Positions 1-7,471 of a stretch of 13,887 nucleotides of DNA are shown here, piece by piece. The translations under genes were made by a program, and so were the position numbers. Location: NCBI GenBank assembly GCA_947632295.1, contig CANROQ010000008.1, forward strand, positions 1-13,887. Direction: 5' to 3'. Below the pieces are notes generated by a model. The model ran no database searches. It saw only the letters and a list, made by a program, of their open reading frames with translations, and was not told where the DNA came from. How positions within the stretch are numbered: the stretch's first letter is position 1; every line of letters starts with the position of its first letter. This stretch comes from an uncultured Bacilli bacterium (GTDB lineage: Bacteria > Bacillota_I > Bacilli_A > RF39 > UBA660).

Positions 1-720
1 TTTTTCTTCGTTTATATGAATTAACTCATCGACACTTGATACAATGATTTTATTATCATTTTCAAATTTTTCTTCGGCTTTAGCAATCTCCTTCTTATCA
101 CGTTTTTCTTTATTTTTAAGCATTTTTTCTTTTGCTTTATTAGATGTATTCTTAAGAAAATCAATAATTGAAAAACCTGTAAATAATACAAAACCGCCTA
201 GTGCTATAGTAATTACTACAATCCATATTGCCTGTGTTCCAAATAAATTAAAAAATAGAACAGAAACACTGGCTCCAATAATTCCACCACCTTGTGGCTC
301 TTTAATTTCATTAATAGAAGCCATAAAATTATCAACGGTTTCTTTTATAACTTGCATTTCATTTAAATTTGCAACTAATTTATTCGCATCGCCATCAAAT
401 TGATTTTGAATATAAGTTGAATGCGCAAAAACTAAAATACTTAAAACCATCATATAAAAACCAATTAATTTAAGACTTAAAAATTTAACACATTCCCTTT
501 TTATAATCATGTAACCACCAATTACAAATAATGTTACTAAAACAATCCAATACCAAGCACCACATAAAAAAATTGCAAATGCTTTAATTAAATTTCCAAT
601 AAAACCATTATAAGGAACAAAACCAATAATAGAAGCTAGCAATAATAAAATACCAATAATTTCAATTTTAAAATTATTACTAGTCTTTTTATCCTCTTTT
701 CTTTTTTTCTTCTTTGCCAT
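1..720 (-). CDS. ftsK: DNA translocase FtsK/SpoIIIE, N-terminal part (cut by window edge)
   Basis: This frame runs open from an ATG at 720 to the left edge (240 codons), so the motor and gamma domains lie outside the window. The visible part matches the FtsK/SpoIIIE membrane domain. A basic start (MAKKKKRKED) is followed by four to five hydrophobic segments at about residues 19-36, 52-72, 82-100 and 152-182. Before the last segment is the family's Gly-rich GGGIIGA motif (144-150), and the segment contains LFG. A charged Lys/Glu linker (185-240) follows, as expected before the ATPase. The family anchors at the division septum and pumps chromosomal DNA with ATP during segregation. The start is supported by AGGAGG placed 6-7 bases upstream and by a good promoter at 746-774. 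The call is confident for family; FtsK and SpoIIIE cannot be told apart from this portion. Confidence 0.9.
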   Translation of the reverse strand, partial: MAKKKKRKEDKKTSNNFKIEIIGILLLLASIIGFVPYNGFIGNLIKAFAIFLCGAWYWIVLVTLFVIGGYMIIKRECVKFLSLKLIGFYMMVLSILVFAHSTYIQNQFDGDANKLVANLNEMQVIKETVDNFMASINEIKEPQGGGIIGASVSVLFFNLFGTQAIWIVVITIALGGFVLFTGFSIIDFLKNTSNKAKEKMLKNKEKRDKKEIAKAEEKFENDNKIIVSSVDELIHINEEK

Positions 721-745
721 AAATACCTCCTAGATTGTTAATATA

Positions 746-774
746 AGTATATCATAAATTTAAATTTATAACAA
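746..774 (-). promoter_or_regulatory. Promoter of the ftsK-like gene
   Basis: On the minus strand TTGTTA (769-774), a 17-base spacer and TATACT (746-751) form a housekeeping-type promoter. The -10 is preceded by TGA, giving the extended TGnTATACT form. It lies about 25 bases upstream of the start codon. Confidence 0.7.
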
Positions 775-818
775 AAATATCTTAGAAATTTTACACTTCA
801 AGTAAGTTAAAAGTAAAT

Positions 819-883
819 AAAAAGATAAATTATTAATGTAAAGTGTCTAGATAACAACTTTATAATTAAAATTTATCTTTTTT
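819..883 (-). terminator. AT-rich terminator-like hairpin after the sigma gene pair
   Basis: AAAAAGATAAATT (819-831) is exactly complementary to 870-882, giving a 13-bp stem. The 38-base interval can pair further, because ATGTAAAG faces CTTTATAA. On the minus strand it directly follows the stop codon of the 419-aa sigma gene and ends in a T-rich run. The stem has very few G-C pairs, so it would be a weak terminator. Confidence 0.4.
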
Positions 884-2138
884 AAGTATCAATTTTTCTT
901 AAAATTTTTTGAAATTCTGTAAGTGTTATATTATTTTGATTGTTAAAATTTAATTTATTAGCCAATTTTTTCAAAGCATTTAATCTAATCGCACTAACAC
1001 GTTGATGCGTTATATTATAACATTTACCAATATAATAATCATCTCTAATAATACCATCTTTAAAACCAAATGATAAACTTAAAATTCCTTGCTCACGTTT
1101 ATTTAAAAATGAAGCAAACTCAGCTATTTCGATATTATTTAAAGCCTCTTCTTCAACATTAATATCTTTATTAGGAATTATCGTTTCTAACTCTATGTCA
1201 TCATCATTTTTATTATTATTATATAAAATTGGACTATTAAGACTAACTGTATTAGTTTGTCTAAAATCAATAGCCAATTTTTTTAAAGCATTTAATTTTT
1301 CTAATGGAATATCGAGGCATTTAGCCATTTCTAAATCACTTATTTTTTGATTAGAATAATCATCCATTAATTTATAATATTTGGCTAATTTTTCATAGAT
1401 ATTAACAGGTATTCTAATATTTCTACTCTTATTACTAATTGCCCTTGAAATTGATTGACGAATCCAGTATGTAGCATACGTTGAAAATTTAAAGCCTTTC
1501 GAAACATCAAATCTATCAACTGCTTTAATAAGTCCTATATTTCCTTCTTCTATTAAATCAATAAATTCTAAACCCTTATTAACATATTTATTAGCAATAC
1601 TAATTACTAACCTTAAATTACTTTCAATAAATTTTTTTCGCGCATTTTTATCACCATTTGCAATACGTTTTAATAAATCTACCTCTTCCCTACTTGTTAA
1701 TAATGGTATATTTCTTACTTCATTTATATAAATTTTTTCTACATCATTTATATTATCTTCCTCATCTACTGGCCTTAAACTAATATCTATTTCATCATCA
1801 GTAAAATTATCATTATAGTTTAAAATATCGATATTATTAATTTCACAATAAGCATCCACAAATAAACAAATAATATTATCATTAGACAATTTATTAAACG
1901 AAACATTATAAATAACATTATTATATATAAAATTTTTCAAAACTAAATTTAAATTATTATTATTATTTATTAGTTTACAGCAAAAATCAAAAGTAATATT
2001 TTCTTCATATTCTTTTAACAACATACTAAATTTTATTAATTTTTCTTCATCTGTTTGCGTCTTATTATCTACAATCAGTAAATTATTTATATAATTATTT
2101 ATAGTAATATATAATTCATCAATATTTTTAATAATCAT
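882..2138 (-). CDS. Sigma-70 family RNA polymerase sigma factor with novel N-terminal domain and atypical region 4
   Basis: Numbering is from the ATG at 2138. Residues 1-105 are a helical, Asn-rich domain I do not recognise; the upstream sigma gene has the same domain. Then follow region 1.2 (about 131-164, including YINEVRNIPLLT), region 2 (165-245, including NLRLVISIA, EEGNIGLIKAVDRFD and FSTYATYWIRQSISRAI), region 3 (246-310) and region 4 (about 339-396). Region 2.4 keeps Gln228 but has Tyr224 and Ser231 where sigma-70 has Trp433 and Thr440. In region 4.2 the sigma-70 -35-contacting R584, E585 and Q589 are replaced by His378, Gln379 and Ala383, so it should not read a normal -35 box. The gene lies 20 bases downstream of the larger sigma gene and is probably co-transcribed. 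Its start is unclear: a strong AGTAGGTGAT site overlaps GTG (2141) and ATG (2138), and ATT codons follow at better spacing. It is an accessory sigma factor, unlikely to be the housekeeping one. Confidence 0.85.
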   Translation of the reverse strand: MIIKNIDELYITINNYINNLLIVDNKTQTDEEKLIKFSMLLKEYEENITFDFCCKLINNNNNLNLVLKNFIYNNVIYNVSFNKLSNDNIICLFVDAYCEINNIDILNYNDNFTDDEIDISLRPVDEEDNINDVEKIYINEVRNIPLLTSREEVDLLKRIANGDKNARKKFIESNLRLVISIANKYVNKGLEFIDLIEEGNIGLIKAVDRFDVSKGFKFSTYATYWIRQSISRAISNKSRNIRIPVNIYEKLAKYYKLMDDYSNQKISDLEMAKCLDIPLEKLNALKKLAIDFRQTNTVSLNSPILYNNNKNDDDIELETIIPNKDINVEEEALNNIEIAEFASFLNKREQGILSLSFGFKDGIIRDDYYIGKCYNITHQRVSAIRLNALKKLANKLNFNNQNNITLTEFQKILRKIDT

Positions 2139-2161
2139 CACCTACTTAATACATAGTAATA

Positions 2162-4843
2162 TTATTTTATTAGTTTTTTGGAATTTCCTTTATTATAATT
2201 AACTAAAGCAATTTTTTCATTATTATAATGTTTTAAAAATTTATCCATAGTAGTTTCAACTAACTGTATATCGATGTCTAAAAAATCAGCAATATCGTAA
2301 TCAGTAAATTCTTTATCATTAATGTAACTATTTTTTAAAACAAAAATTGTTATTTCTAACTGATTAAAATTATTTGGAAATTGCGTAAAATCAATATTTT
2401 CTATAATATTAGAAGCAGCAATGTAATCTTCTTTAGTAAGCAAATCTTTTATAGTACCAATTTTATTATCTTTTTCTAATAAATTACGCATTTTTTTAAC
2501 TAAATAATTGTAATATCTATCTTTAGCCTTTTTATTATACTCGGGTAATTTAACAGGATGTTCTAAATCATCACCAAATCTTAGTCGAAGTAATTCTTTA
2601 TCATCATTAGACAATTTAGTTAACATATTATCGACTTGTTCTTTAGAATATTCACTAAAATAACTATAGATAGTACAAATTATTTTATTCTTTTTACCAT
2701 TAGGATTCCTTAATAAATACTTCATTTTATTTAATAATTTTTGATCTAATTGAATATCTATATTGGAATTTATTGTTTGGAATGGCAACATAGATTCTAA
2801 ATCATTACCAAACCGCGCTTGAAGTAAAATTTTTTCTTTGGGATATAATTTTTTTACCATTTCGTTTATTTGCTCACGAGAATAATCGCTGAAATAAGCA
2901 TATAACCCAGTTTTTGTTTCTTGAACTTTATCAGTTAAATTTAACTCAGTACTATTTTCTAATATTTTTTTTATTTTAATCATTAATTTATTAAAACATT
3001 TATTATCATTATTTGATAAAGTCAAATTTGTATCACATTTTATATTAATTAATAACTTTTCACTATTTGATAATTGTTCTAATACCTTATCAATTTGTTC
3101 TTTAGAATATTGCTTAAATTCATCATAAATATCAATTTTATTATTAGCTAAATTATTATCTTCTAAAACTCCATTTAACATTTTTTTCATTTTCGATATT
3201 AATTTACGAAAATTTATAGAATTAATTTGTGATTGCTTAGAAGAATCAAAATCTACTTTACTATTATATCTTAACTTAATTAAAAACCTTTCTTGATTAG
3301 ATAATTTTGATAATACATCATCCACTTGCTTTTTACTATATTCAGGAAAAATATCATAAATTGTTAAAGATTTTTTATTTTCACTTTTTGGAATTAAATT
3401 ACTAACATTACTATAATTCTTAAGTAATTGATCCATGTATGAAAATAAATTATTAAGTTGTGTTTGATATTCCTTATTCCATAGTAATGGTTTAATAGGA
3501 TGTTCTAAATCATCACCATAACGCATTTTTATTAATTTTTGTTCATCAAAGGTTAAAATTGAAATTATATGATCAACTTGTTGTTTTGAATACTGATTGA
3601 AAACCATATATATAGTGTGGTTTTTAATATTTGAACCACTTAGTTTGTTTGAATTTCTATCATATTCATCGTTAAGAGTTCTTTTTAAAAATAATATTAC
3701 TTTTTTTAATACTACTCTAACACCTTCTCGTGTCATACCATACATATCTGCAATGTCTTGTAAAGTGTGCTCTACTCCATCCTCAAAACCATAACGTAAT
3801 TTAAAAAATGATTGTTCCTTCAATGATAATTGAGATAATTTTTGATAAATTTCCGAAATAGCCGCATTATTTAATGCCTCATCATCAATTTTTTGATTTT
3901 GATCTATAATATGATCTCCCAATTCGTCATCTTCATCATCATTAATAGAAGTGTTAATACTAATAGTATTAGTTTTAAATTGTATAGCCTTATATTTCTT
4001 GATTTTTTCTATTTGACGTAATGATAAATTTAAATGTTCAGAAACTTCTAAATCAGTAGGATTTCTTCCTAACGAATTTTCTAAATTGATTATTGCTCTA
4101 TCATATTTCGTTATATACTCAATTACATGCATAGGTAATCTAACATTACGACCTTTATCACTAATTGCCCTATCAATATAACGACGAATCCACCATGTAG
4201 CATAAGTTGAAAATTTAAAACCTTTATTAACATCAAATTTTTCTAAAGCCATCATTAAACCTATATTACCTTCTTGAATAAGATCGATAAAATCGATGCC
4301 TTTTCCTATTCGATACTTAGCTATACTAATTACTAATCTTAAATTTGATTCAATAAATTTTTTACGAGCCTTTTTATCACCTTGCGCTATTTTAATTAAT
4401 AAATCTTTTTCTTCTTCAACTGTTAATAATGGTATTCTTCCCGCTTCTAAAAGATAAATTTTAGTAATATCATCTAAAGATGAAATATTATCAAATTGTT
4501 CATCTATTTCTTTTAATTTTATATCTTCTAACATACAATAAACATCGATAATGTTATAGATAATAGGATGATTAAATTTATATATATCATCATTATTTTT
4601 ATTATCTATGACAATATTTTTTATGATATTTCTTAATTTTTCATTTGTTGTTATTATTGACTTGCAAAATTGCAAATCAATAACATCTTCATAATCAATT
4701 AAAAAATCACTTAATTTCTCTAATTCAATAATATTTTTATCTATTGTATTATTATATTCTATATTATCATTAATAAAATTATTAATTTCTATTAACATTT
4801 CATTAATATTAGAAAAATTATCTATTACCTTGTTATTTGGCAC
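2162..4843 (-). CDS. Giant sigma-70 family protein with five C-terminal region-4-like repeats
   Basis: Numbering is from the GTG at 4843, chosen because AGGTGG sits 8 bases upstream; an in-frame GTG at 4855 overlaps that site. At about 893 aa it is over twice the usual sigma length. Order of parts: N-terminal domain shared with the next gene (about 8-115); region 1.2 (125-160); region 2 (162-240, with QEGNIGLMMALEKFD and FSTYATWWIRRYIDRAI); region 3 (241-300); complete region 4 (about 330-392, TLQDIADMYGMTREGVR); five repeats (411-791); and a final predicted helix-turn-helix (about 797-885). Trp217 and Trp218 (melting) are kept, but the -12-contacting Gln437 and Thr440 of sigma-70 are Arg221 and Asp224. 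Arg372 and Glu373 of region 4.2 are kept; Q589 is Val377. I infer an RNA polymerase-binding regulator or sigma factor with changed -10 specificity. It is first in a two-gene unit driven by the promoter at 4890-4917. Confidence 0.85.
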   Translation of the reverse strand: MPNNKVIDNFSNINEMLIEINNFINDNIEYNNTIDKNIIELEKLSDFLIDYEDVIDLQFCKSIITTNEKLRNIIKNIVIDNKNNDDIYKFNHPIIYNIIDVYCMLEDIKLKEIDEQFDNISSLDDITKIYLLEAGRIPLLTVEEEKDLLIKIAQGDKKARKKFIESNLRLVISIAKYRIGKGIDFIDLIQEGNIGLMMALEKFDVNKGFKFSTYATWWIRRYIDRAISDKGRNVRLPMHVIEYITKYDRAIINLENSLGRNPTDLEVSEHLNLSLRQIEKIKKYKAIQFKTNTISINTSINDDEDDELGDHIIDQNQKIDDEALNNAAISEIYQKLSQLSLKEQSFFKLRYGFEDGVEHTLQDIADMYGMTREGVRVVLKKVILFLKRTLNDEYDRNSNKLSGSNIKNHTIYMVFNQYSKQQVDHIISILTFDEQKLIKMRYGDDLEHPIKPLLWNKEYQTQLNNLFSYMDQLLKNYSNVSNLIPKSENKKSLTIYDIFPEYSKKQVDDVLSKLSNQERFLIKLRYNSKVDFDSSKQSQINSINFRKLISKMKKMLNGVLEDNNLANNKIDIYDEFKQYSKEQIDKVLEQLSNSEKLLINIKCDTNLTLSNNDNKCFNKLMIKIKKILENSTELNLTDKVQETKTGLYAYFSDYSREQINEMVKKLYPKEKILLQARFGNDLESMLPFQTINSNIDIQLDQKLLNKMKYLLRNPNGKKNKIICTIYSYFSEYSKEQVDNMLTKLSNDDKELLRLRFGDDLEHPVKLPEYNKKAKDRYYNYLVKKMRNLLEKDNKIGTIKDLLTKEDYIAASNIIENIDFTQFPNNFNQLEITIFVLKNSYINDKEFTDYDIADFLDIDIQLVETTMDKFLKHYNNEKIALVNYNKGNSKKLIK
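2471..3613 (-). repeat. Five tandem sigma-region-4.1-like protein repeats within the giant sigma gene
   Basis: Five diverged copies of about 60-68 residues start with I/L-Y at residues 411, 495, 572, 647 and 725, giving spacings of 84, 77, 75 and 78. Nucleotide spans are roughly 3613-3416, 3364-3170, 3133-2954, 2908-2708 and 2674-2471. Each reads approximately IYxxFxxYSKEQVDxxL, then LSxxEKxLLxLRFGDDLE, a variable part, and a basic LxxKMKxLL helix. The middle block resembles sigma region 4.1, which binds the RNA polymerase beta flap. The DNA-reading helix of region 4.2 is absent. Copy 3 is the most decayed, with IKCDTNL in place of LRFGDDL. Confidence 0.85.
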
Positions 4844-4889
4844 ATCCGTCACCACCTATAAATTTTTTATAAAAATATATATAACTGAT

Positions 4890-4917
4890 ATTATAACATT
4901 TATTTTTTAAAATTCAA
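4890..4917 (-). promoter_or_regulatory. Promoter of the sigma gene pair
   Basis: On the minus strand TTGAAT (4912-4917), a 16-base spacer and a perfect TATAAT (4890-4895) are present. TGT precedes the -10, giving the extended TGnTATAAT form. Transcription would begin near 4883, leaving a leader of about 40 bases before the GTG. The pair therefore looks transcribed by the housekeeping holoenzyme and not only by itself. Confidence 0.7.
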
Positions 4918-5494
4918 CAATTAATAATAGCCATATTTAAATTTTTAAAGTATATTACAAATTTTTTTATAGAAAACAACTATAAACTAAAAAATTATAA
5001 TGTTTAAATTACATTATAATCTTAAAAATATATTAAAATATTGCTATTTTAAAATTTTTATATCTTATATTGTTAAATTATTATACTTAGACTACTTTTC
5101 TTCGAACATGTTATGAGCAATTTTTATCTTTGCAACATTTTTGTCTCCATTTTCAAAACTATCTTCATAGTCTACAACATAAATTTCTTATTATTTATTC
5201 CACATTATATACATCATCCATTTTCTCTAATATTTCTTTATATTTTTACTTCAATTATTTCTTTTAATTTTACTAGATTGCATTTTTAAATAAATTTATT
5301 ATTTCACAATTTTTTTCTTTTTATCATTTTCATCTATTTATTGATATTCTCCTACTTTAATTATTTAAATATACTAAATTTTATTTGGCAATATTTATCA
5401 AAATTTTTTTAATTTTCTTTCATAATTTCACTTACGAAAAATTAAATTTTTTGTTAAAATATAATTGTTAATTGATTATTTTTACTAAAAGGAG
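4918..5494. other. Long AT-rich intergenic region between divergent sigma and carD genes
   Basis: No intact open frame of useful length is present. The left part (4918-5090) is almost pure A/T and shows nothing I can name. The middle (5092-5290) holds a decayed minus-strand coding remnant, listed separately. The right part contains a TATAAT at 5460-5465, about 40 bases before the carD start, with no convincing -35. No RNA gene or hairpin terminator was seen. Confidence 0.5.
5092..5290 (-). pseudogene. Decayed coding remnant, family unknown
   Basis: The minus strand has coding-like fragments in shifted frames. The last, ending in TAG at 5092-5094, reads EIYVVDYEDSFENGDK, then NVAKIKIAHNMFEEK, in a stretch much richer in charged codons than the surrounding spacer. 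Upstream fragments KEILEKMDDVYNVE and KLKEIIEVKI lie in other frames and each runs into a stop. This is the look of a small gene broken by indels. I do not recognise the family. Chance fragments in AT-rich DNA are the alternative. Confidence 0.4.
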
Positions 5495-5503
5495 ATGGTA
5501 GAT

Positions 5504-5992
5504 ATGTTTAAAGAAAATGATTATGTAATGTACAAAAAAGATGTATGTAAAATAAAAGAAATTAGACATAATAACATGAATGGAATTGACTATTACATAT
5601 TAATACCAATTGACGATGAAACACTCATAATTGATGTTCCTACTGATAATCGCATGGGATATTTAAGAAATATTATTTCGAAAGATGAAGCAGAAAATAT
5701 TATCAAAGAAATTAAAAATATTGAACCTTTAGAAAATATTAATGATAAAAATATTGAAAATACTTATAAAAATTTAATTTATAACGGAACACATAAAGAG
5801 TTAATTCAAATTATTAAAACTTCTTATTTAAGAAATGAAGCAAGACTAAATGAAAAGAAAAAAATAAGTGAAAAAGATACTAAATATTTTGATTTAGCTG
5901 AAAAATATTTATACAATGAATTAGCTATATCTCTAAATAAAAGTTTTGACGAAACAAAAAAATATATTATAAATAGTATGAGTAACTGTTAA
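5504..5992 (+). CDS. CarD-family transcriptional regulator
   Basis: This 162-aa protein has the two-part CarD/CdnL layout. The N-terminal Tudor-like RNA polymerase-interacting domain (about 1-62) begins MFKENDYVMYKKDVCKIKEI, continues YYILIPIDDETLIIDVPTDN, and ends LRNIISKDEAENII. The rest is a helical domain (about 75-160, including KELIQIIKTSYLRNEARLNEKK and FDLAEKYLYNELAISL). CarD proteins bind the RNA polymerase beta subunit and stabilise the open promoter complex. The usual length is about 160 aa, so it looks complete. The ATG at 5504 is preferred because AAAGGAG lies 9 bases upstream; the ATG at 5495 abuts that site. It is divergent from the sigma pair across 640 bases and is followed by a strong hairpin at 6071-6100. 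Confidence 0.9.
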   Translation: MFKENDYVMYKKDVCKIKEIRHNNMNGIDYYILIPIDDETLIIDVPTDNRMGYLRNIISKDEAENIIKEIKNIEPLENINDKNIENTYKNLIYNGTHKELIQIIKTSYLRNEARLNEKKKISEKDTKYFDLAEKYLYNELAISLNKSFDETKKYIINSMSNC

Positions 5993-6070
5993 GAAACAAA
6001 TATAAATTATTAACTAAAAATAAATTTAAATAATAATCATATTAACTAAATTGTTTAAATTCAAGTACAT

Positions 6071-6100
6071 AAAAAATCATCAAAAATTTGATGATTTTTT
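6071..6100. terminator. Bidirectional terminator between carD and the lipoprotein gene
   Basis: AAAAAATCATCAAA (6071-6084) and its exact complement (6087-6100) form a 14-bp palindrome. The realistic form is an ATCATCAAA stem with A and T runs on the two sides. It lies between two converging genes and can serve both. Confidence 0.85.
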
Positions 6101-6196
6101 GCTTATATAACAAGTAATTCATATTTAATATTAAAAACAATTTATTAAAATATTAATTGTAAATTTAATTTTAAAATTATATATTTACTAACTAAT

Positions 6197-6724
6197 TTAG
6201 TTTTCAATATTTTTTATATTTACTGTTTTAACTAAATCTAAAAATTCTACTGCTTCATCATCATCAAGTCCATGATTTAAAAAAACAATATTAAATTCAC
6301 CTAAAAATATATCAGACCAATTTACATCTTGATCGTCATAATAACCAATTTCAACTTTATTACCATTATCTAAAATAATACTATTTACAGTTCTACCAGT
6401 ACCACAAAGTCCAAATTTACCTTGATTATAAATATACAAAGTTGCATTTTTATCTTCTTGGCTTTTATACAATTTTAAAGCATACTTATAATCATCACTT
6501 TCATCTAACGGTAATTCCTCATATGTCCATTCATTTGGAATATTCATTTCTATTGCAATATTTTCAATCGTCTTAGAATAATTGCTTACTTTAGAATTAT
6601 TTTCAGTTATTTTAGAATAATTATTTGCTTTTAAGTTATTTTCAACCGTTTTATTTGTACTACAACCTAGCATTGTTAAAATAATAATACCCGTTATTAA
6701 AAAATTAAAGAATCTTTTCATCAT
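6197..6724 (-). CDS. Lipoprotein of the ECF sigma operon
   Basis: The protein has a lipoprotein signal peptide: Lys-Arg, then FFNFLITGIIILTMLGC, with the lipidated Cys about 20 residues in. Next is an Asn/Ser-rich linker with two 13-residue repeats, then a globular domain of about 115 residues that starts near IPNEWTYEEL. The domain includes ATLYIYNQGKFGLCGTG and YYDDQDVNWSDIFLGEF. I do not know a named family for it. It is third in the ECF operon, 27 bases after the anti-sigma gene, so it is a likely envelope-side target or partner of that system. AGGTG before the start supports ATG at 6724 or 6721; an in-frame GTG at 6730 lies within the ribosome-binding site. It would be exported and anchored to the outer face of the membrane. 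Confidence 0.75.
   Translation of the reverse strand: MMKRFFNFLITGIIILTMLGCSTNKTVENNLKANNYSKITENNSKVSNYSKTIENIAIEMNIPNEWTYEELPLDESDDYKYALKLYKSQEDKNATLYIYNQGKFGLCGTGRTVNSIILDNGNKVEIGYYDDQDVNWSDIFLGEFNIVFLNHGLDDDEAVEFLDLVKTVNIKNIEN
6566..6643 (-). repeat. Two tandem 39-bp repeats encoding the lipoprotein linker
   Basis: The linker reads ENNLKANNYSKIT followed by ENNSKVSNYSKTI, two 13-residue units differing at four to five positions. They lie just after the lipidated Cys, where they would act as a flexible spacer from the membrane. Confidence 0.65.
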
Positions 6725-6757
6725 ATTCACCTCATTTAATTATTTATACTATTAACT

Positions 6758-7471
6758 TTATTTTATAATAGATAGTAAAAAATCAGATAATTCTTTTTCC
6801 GTTATATTGGAAGTTTCAATATCAAAATTATAATTATTATAATTAAAATTTGTAAAATAGTTATTTTCAAATTGATATATTTTTAATTCAATACCATTTA
6901 TAGTTGTTGTTTTAAGTCCATTATCTTTAAAAAAATAATCTCTAATGGGTATATTATCTTTAGAATATGCAACTTTTATATTTCTACCATTATCATTTGT
7001 ATAACAAAGAATATAATTATATAAAACATTATAACTCAAACTATCATAAGAATCTTTATTGGCATTAGTATAAACTATATATGTATTGCTTTTATCTAAA
7101 TCATGAGGAATAATAATTTCTCCACCATCATATTTAAATGGATATGGAATATTAATATTATTATCTAATATTATATCCACATTAGTATCTAAACTTATAA
7201 TTTCATCATTGTTTAGAATATTGATATTTAATTTCAAATTTTGTTCTTCATCAGTATTAAAATTTTGACTTAATTCATTTGTTAATCTATTTTGATTAAT
7301 AAACATAATACCTATAATTAAAATTGATAAACAAATAGGTACAAAGCATAATTTCCATAGATGTTTTTTATTATTTGACCCTTTATCCATATTATTAATT
7401 ACTAAATTATAATTTTTTGTTTTATTTATATCTTTATCGATAGCATTTTTTAATTTTTCTTTATTAGTCAT
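6758..7471 (-). CDS. Membrane-spanning anti-sigma factor, partner of the ECF sigma
   Basis: This 237-aa single-pass protein has a cytoplasmic N-terminus of about 40 residues (MTNKEKLKNAIDKDINKTKN), one membrane span (about 41-59, FVPICLSILIIGIMFIN) and an extracellular domain of about 175 residues. The C-terminal part (GIELKIYQFENNYFTNFNYN, then ITEKELSDFLLSIIK) resembles the DUF4367-type sensor domain of Firmicutes anti-sigma factors; that assignment is from memory. The start at 7471 is set by GGAG 9 bases upstream, inside the sigma gene. The ATG overlaps the sigma stop as ATGACTAA, so translation is probably coupled, which is typical for sigma/anti-sigma pairs. No zinc-binding HxxxCxxC motif is present, so it is not a classic ZAS-domain anti-sigma factor. 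Confidence 0.75.
   Translation of the reverse strand: MTNKEKLKNAIDKDINKTKNYNLVINNMDKGSNNKKHLWKLCFVPICLSILIIGIMFINQNRLTNELSQNFNTDEEQNLKLNINILNNDEIISLDTNVDIILDNNINIPYPFKYDGGEIIIPHDLDKSNTYIVYTNANKDSYDSLSYNVLYNYILCYTNDNGRNIKVAYSKDNIPIRDYFFKDNGLKTTTINGIELKIYQFENNYFTNFNYNNYNFDIETSNITEKELSDFLLSIIK

Noticed and set aside
44..403. Plus-strand open frame of 119 codons
   Set aside because: It is the antisense shadow of the FtsK/SpoIIIE gene, with no ribosome site and a Ser/Phe/Ile-rich composition.
2471..3613. Repeat array considered as a CRISPR array or DNA-level tandem repeat
   Set aside because: The repetition is at the protein level with strong divergence in DNA, inside one open frame.
3597..3794. 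Plus-strand open frame inside the large sigma gene
   Set aside because: Antisense shadow of a region coding for region 4 and the first repeat; no ribosome site.
5993..6196. Possible small gene or RNA between carD and the lipoprotein gene
   Set aside because: Only the bidirectional terminator is visible; no coding-like frame or other structured RNA.
6758..7471. Anti-sigma gene as a zinc-binding ZAS protein
   Set aside because: No HxxxCxxC motif in the cytoplasmic part.
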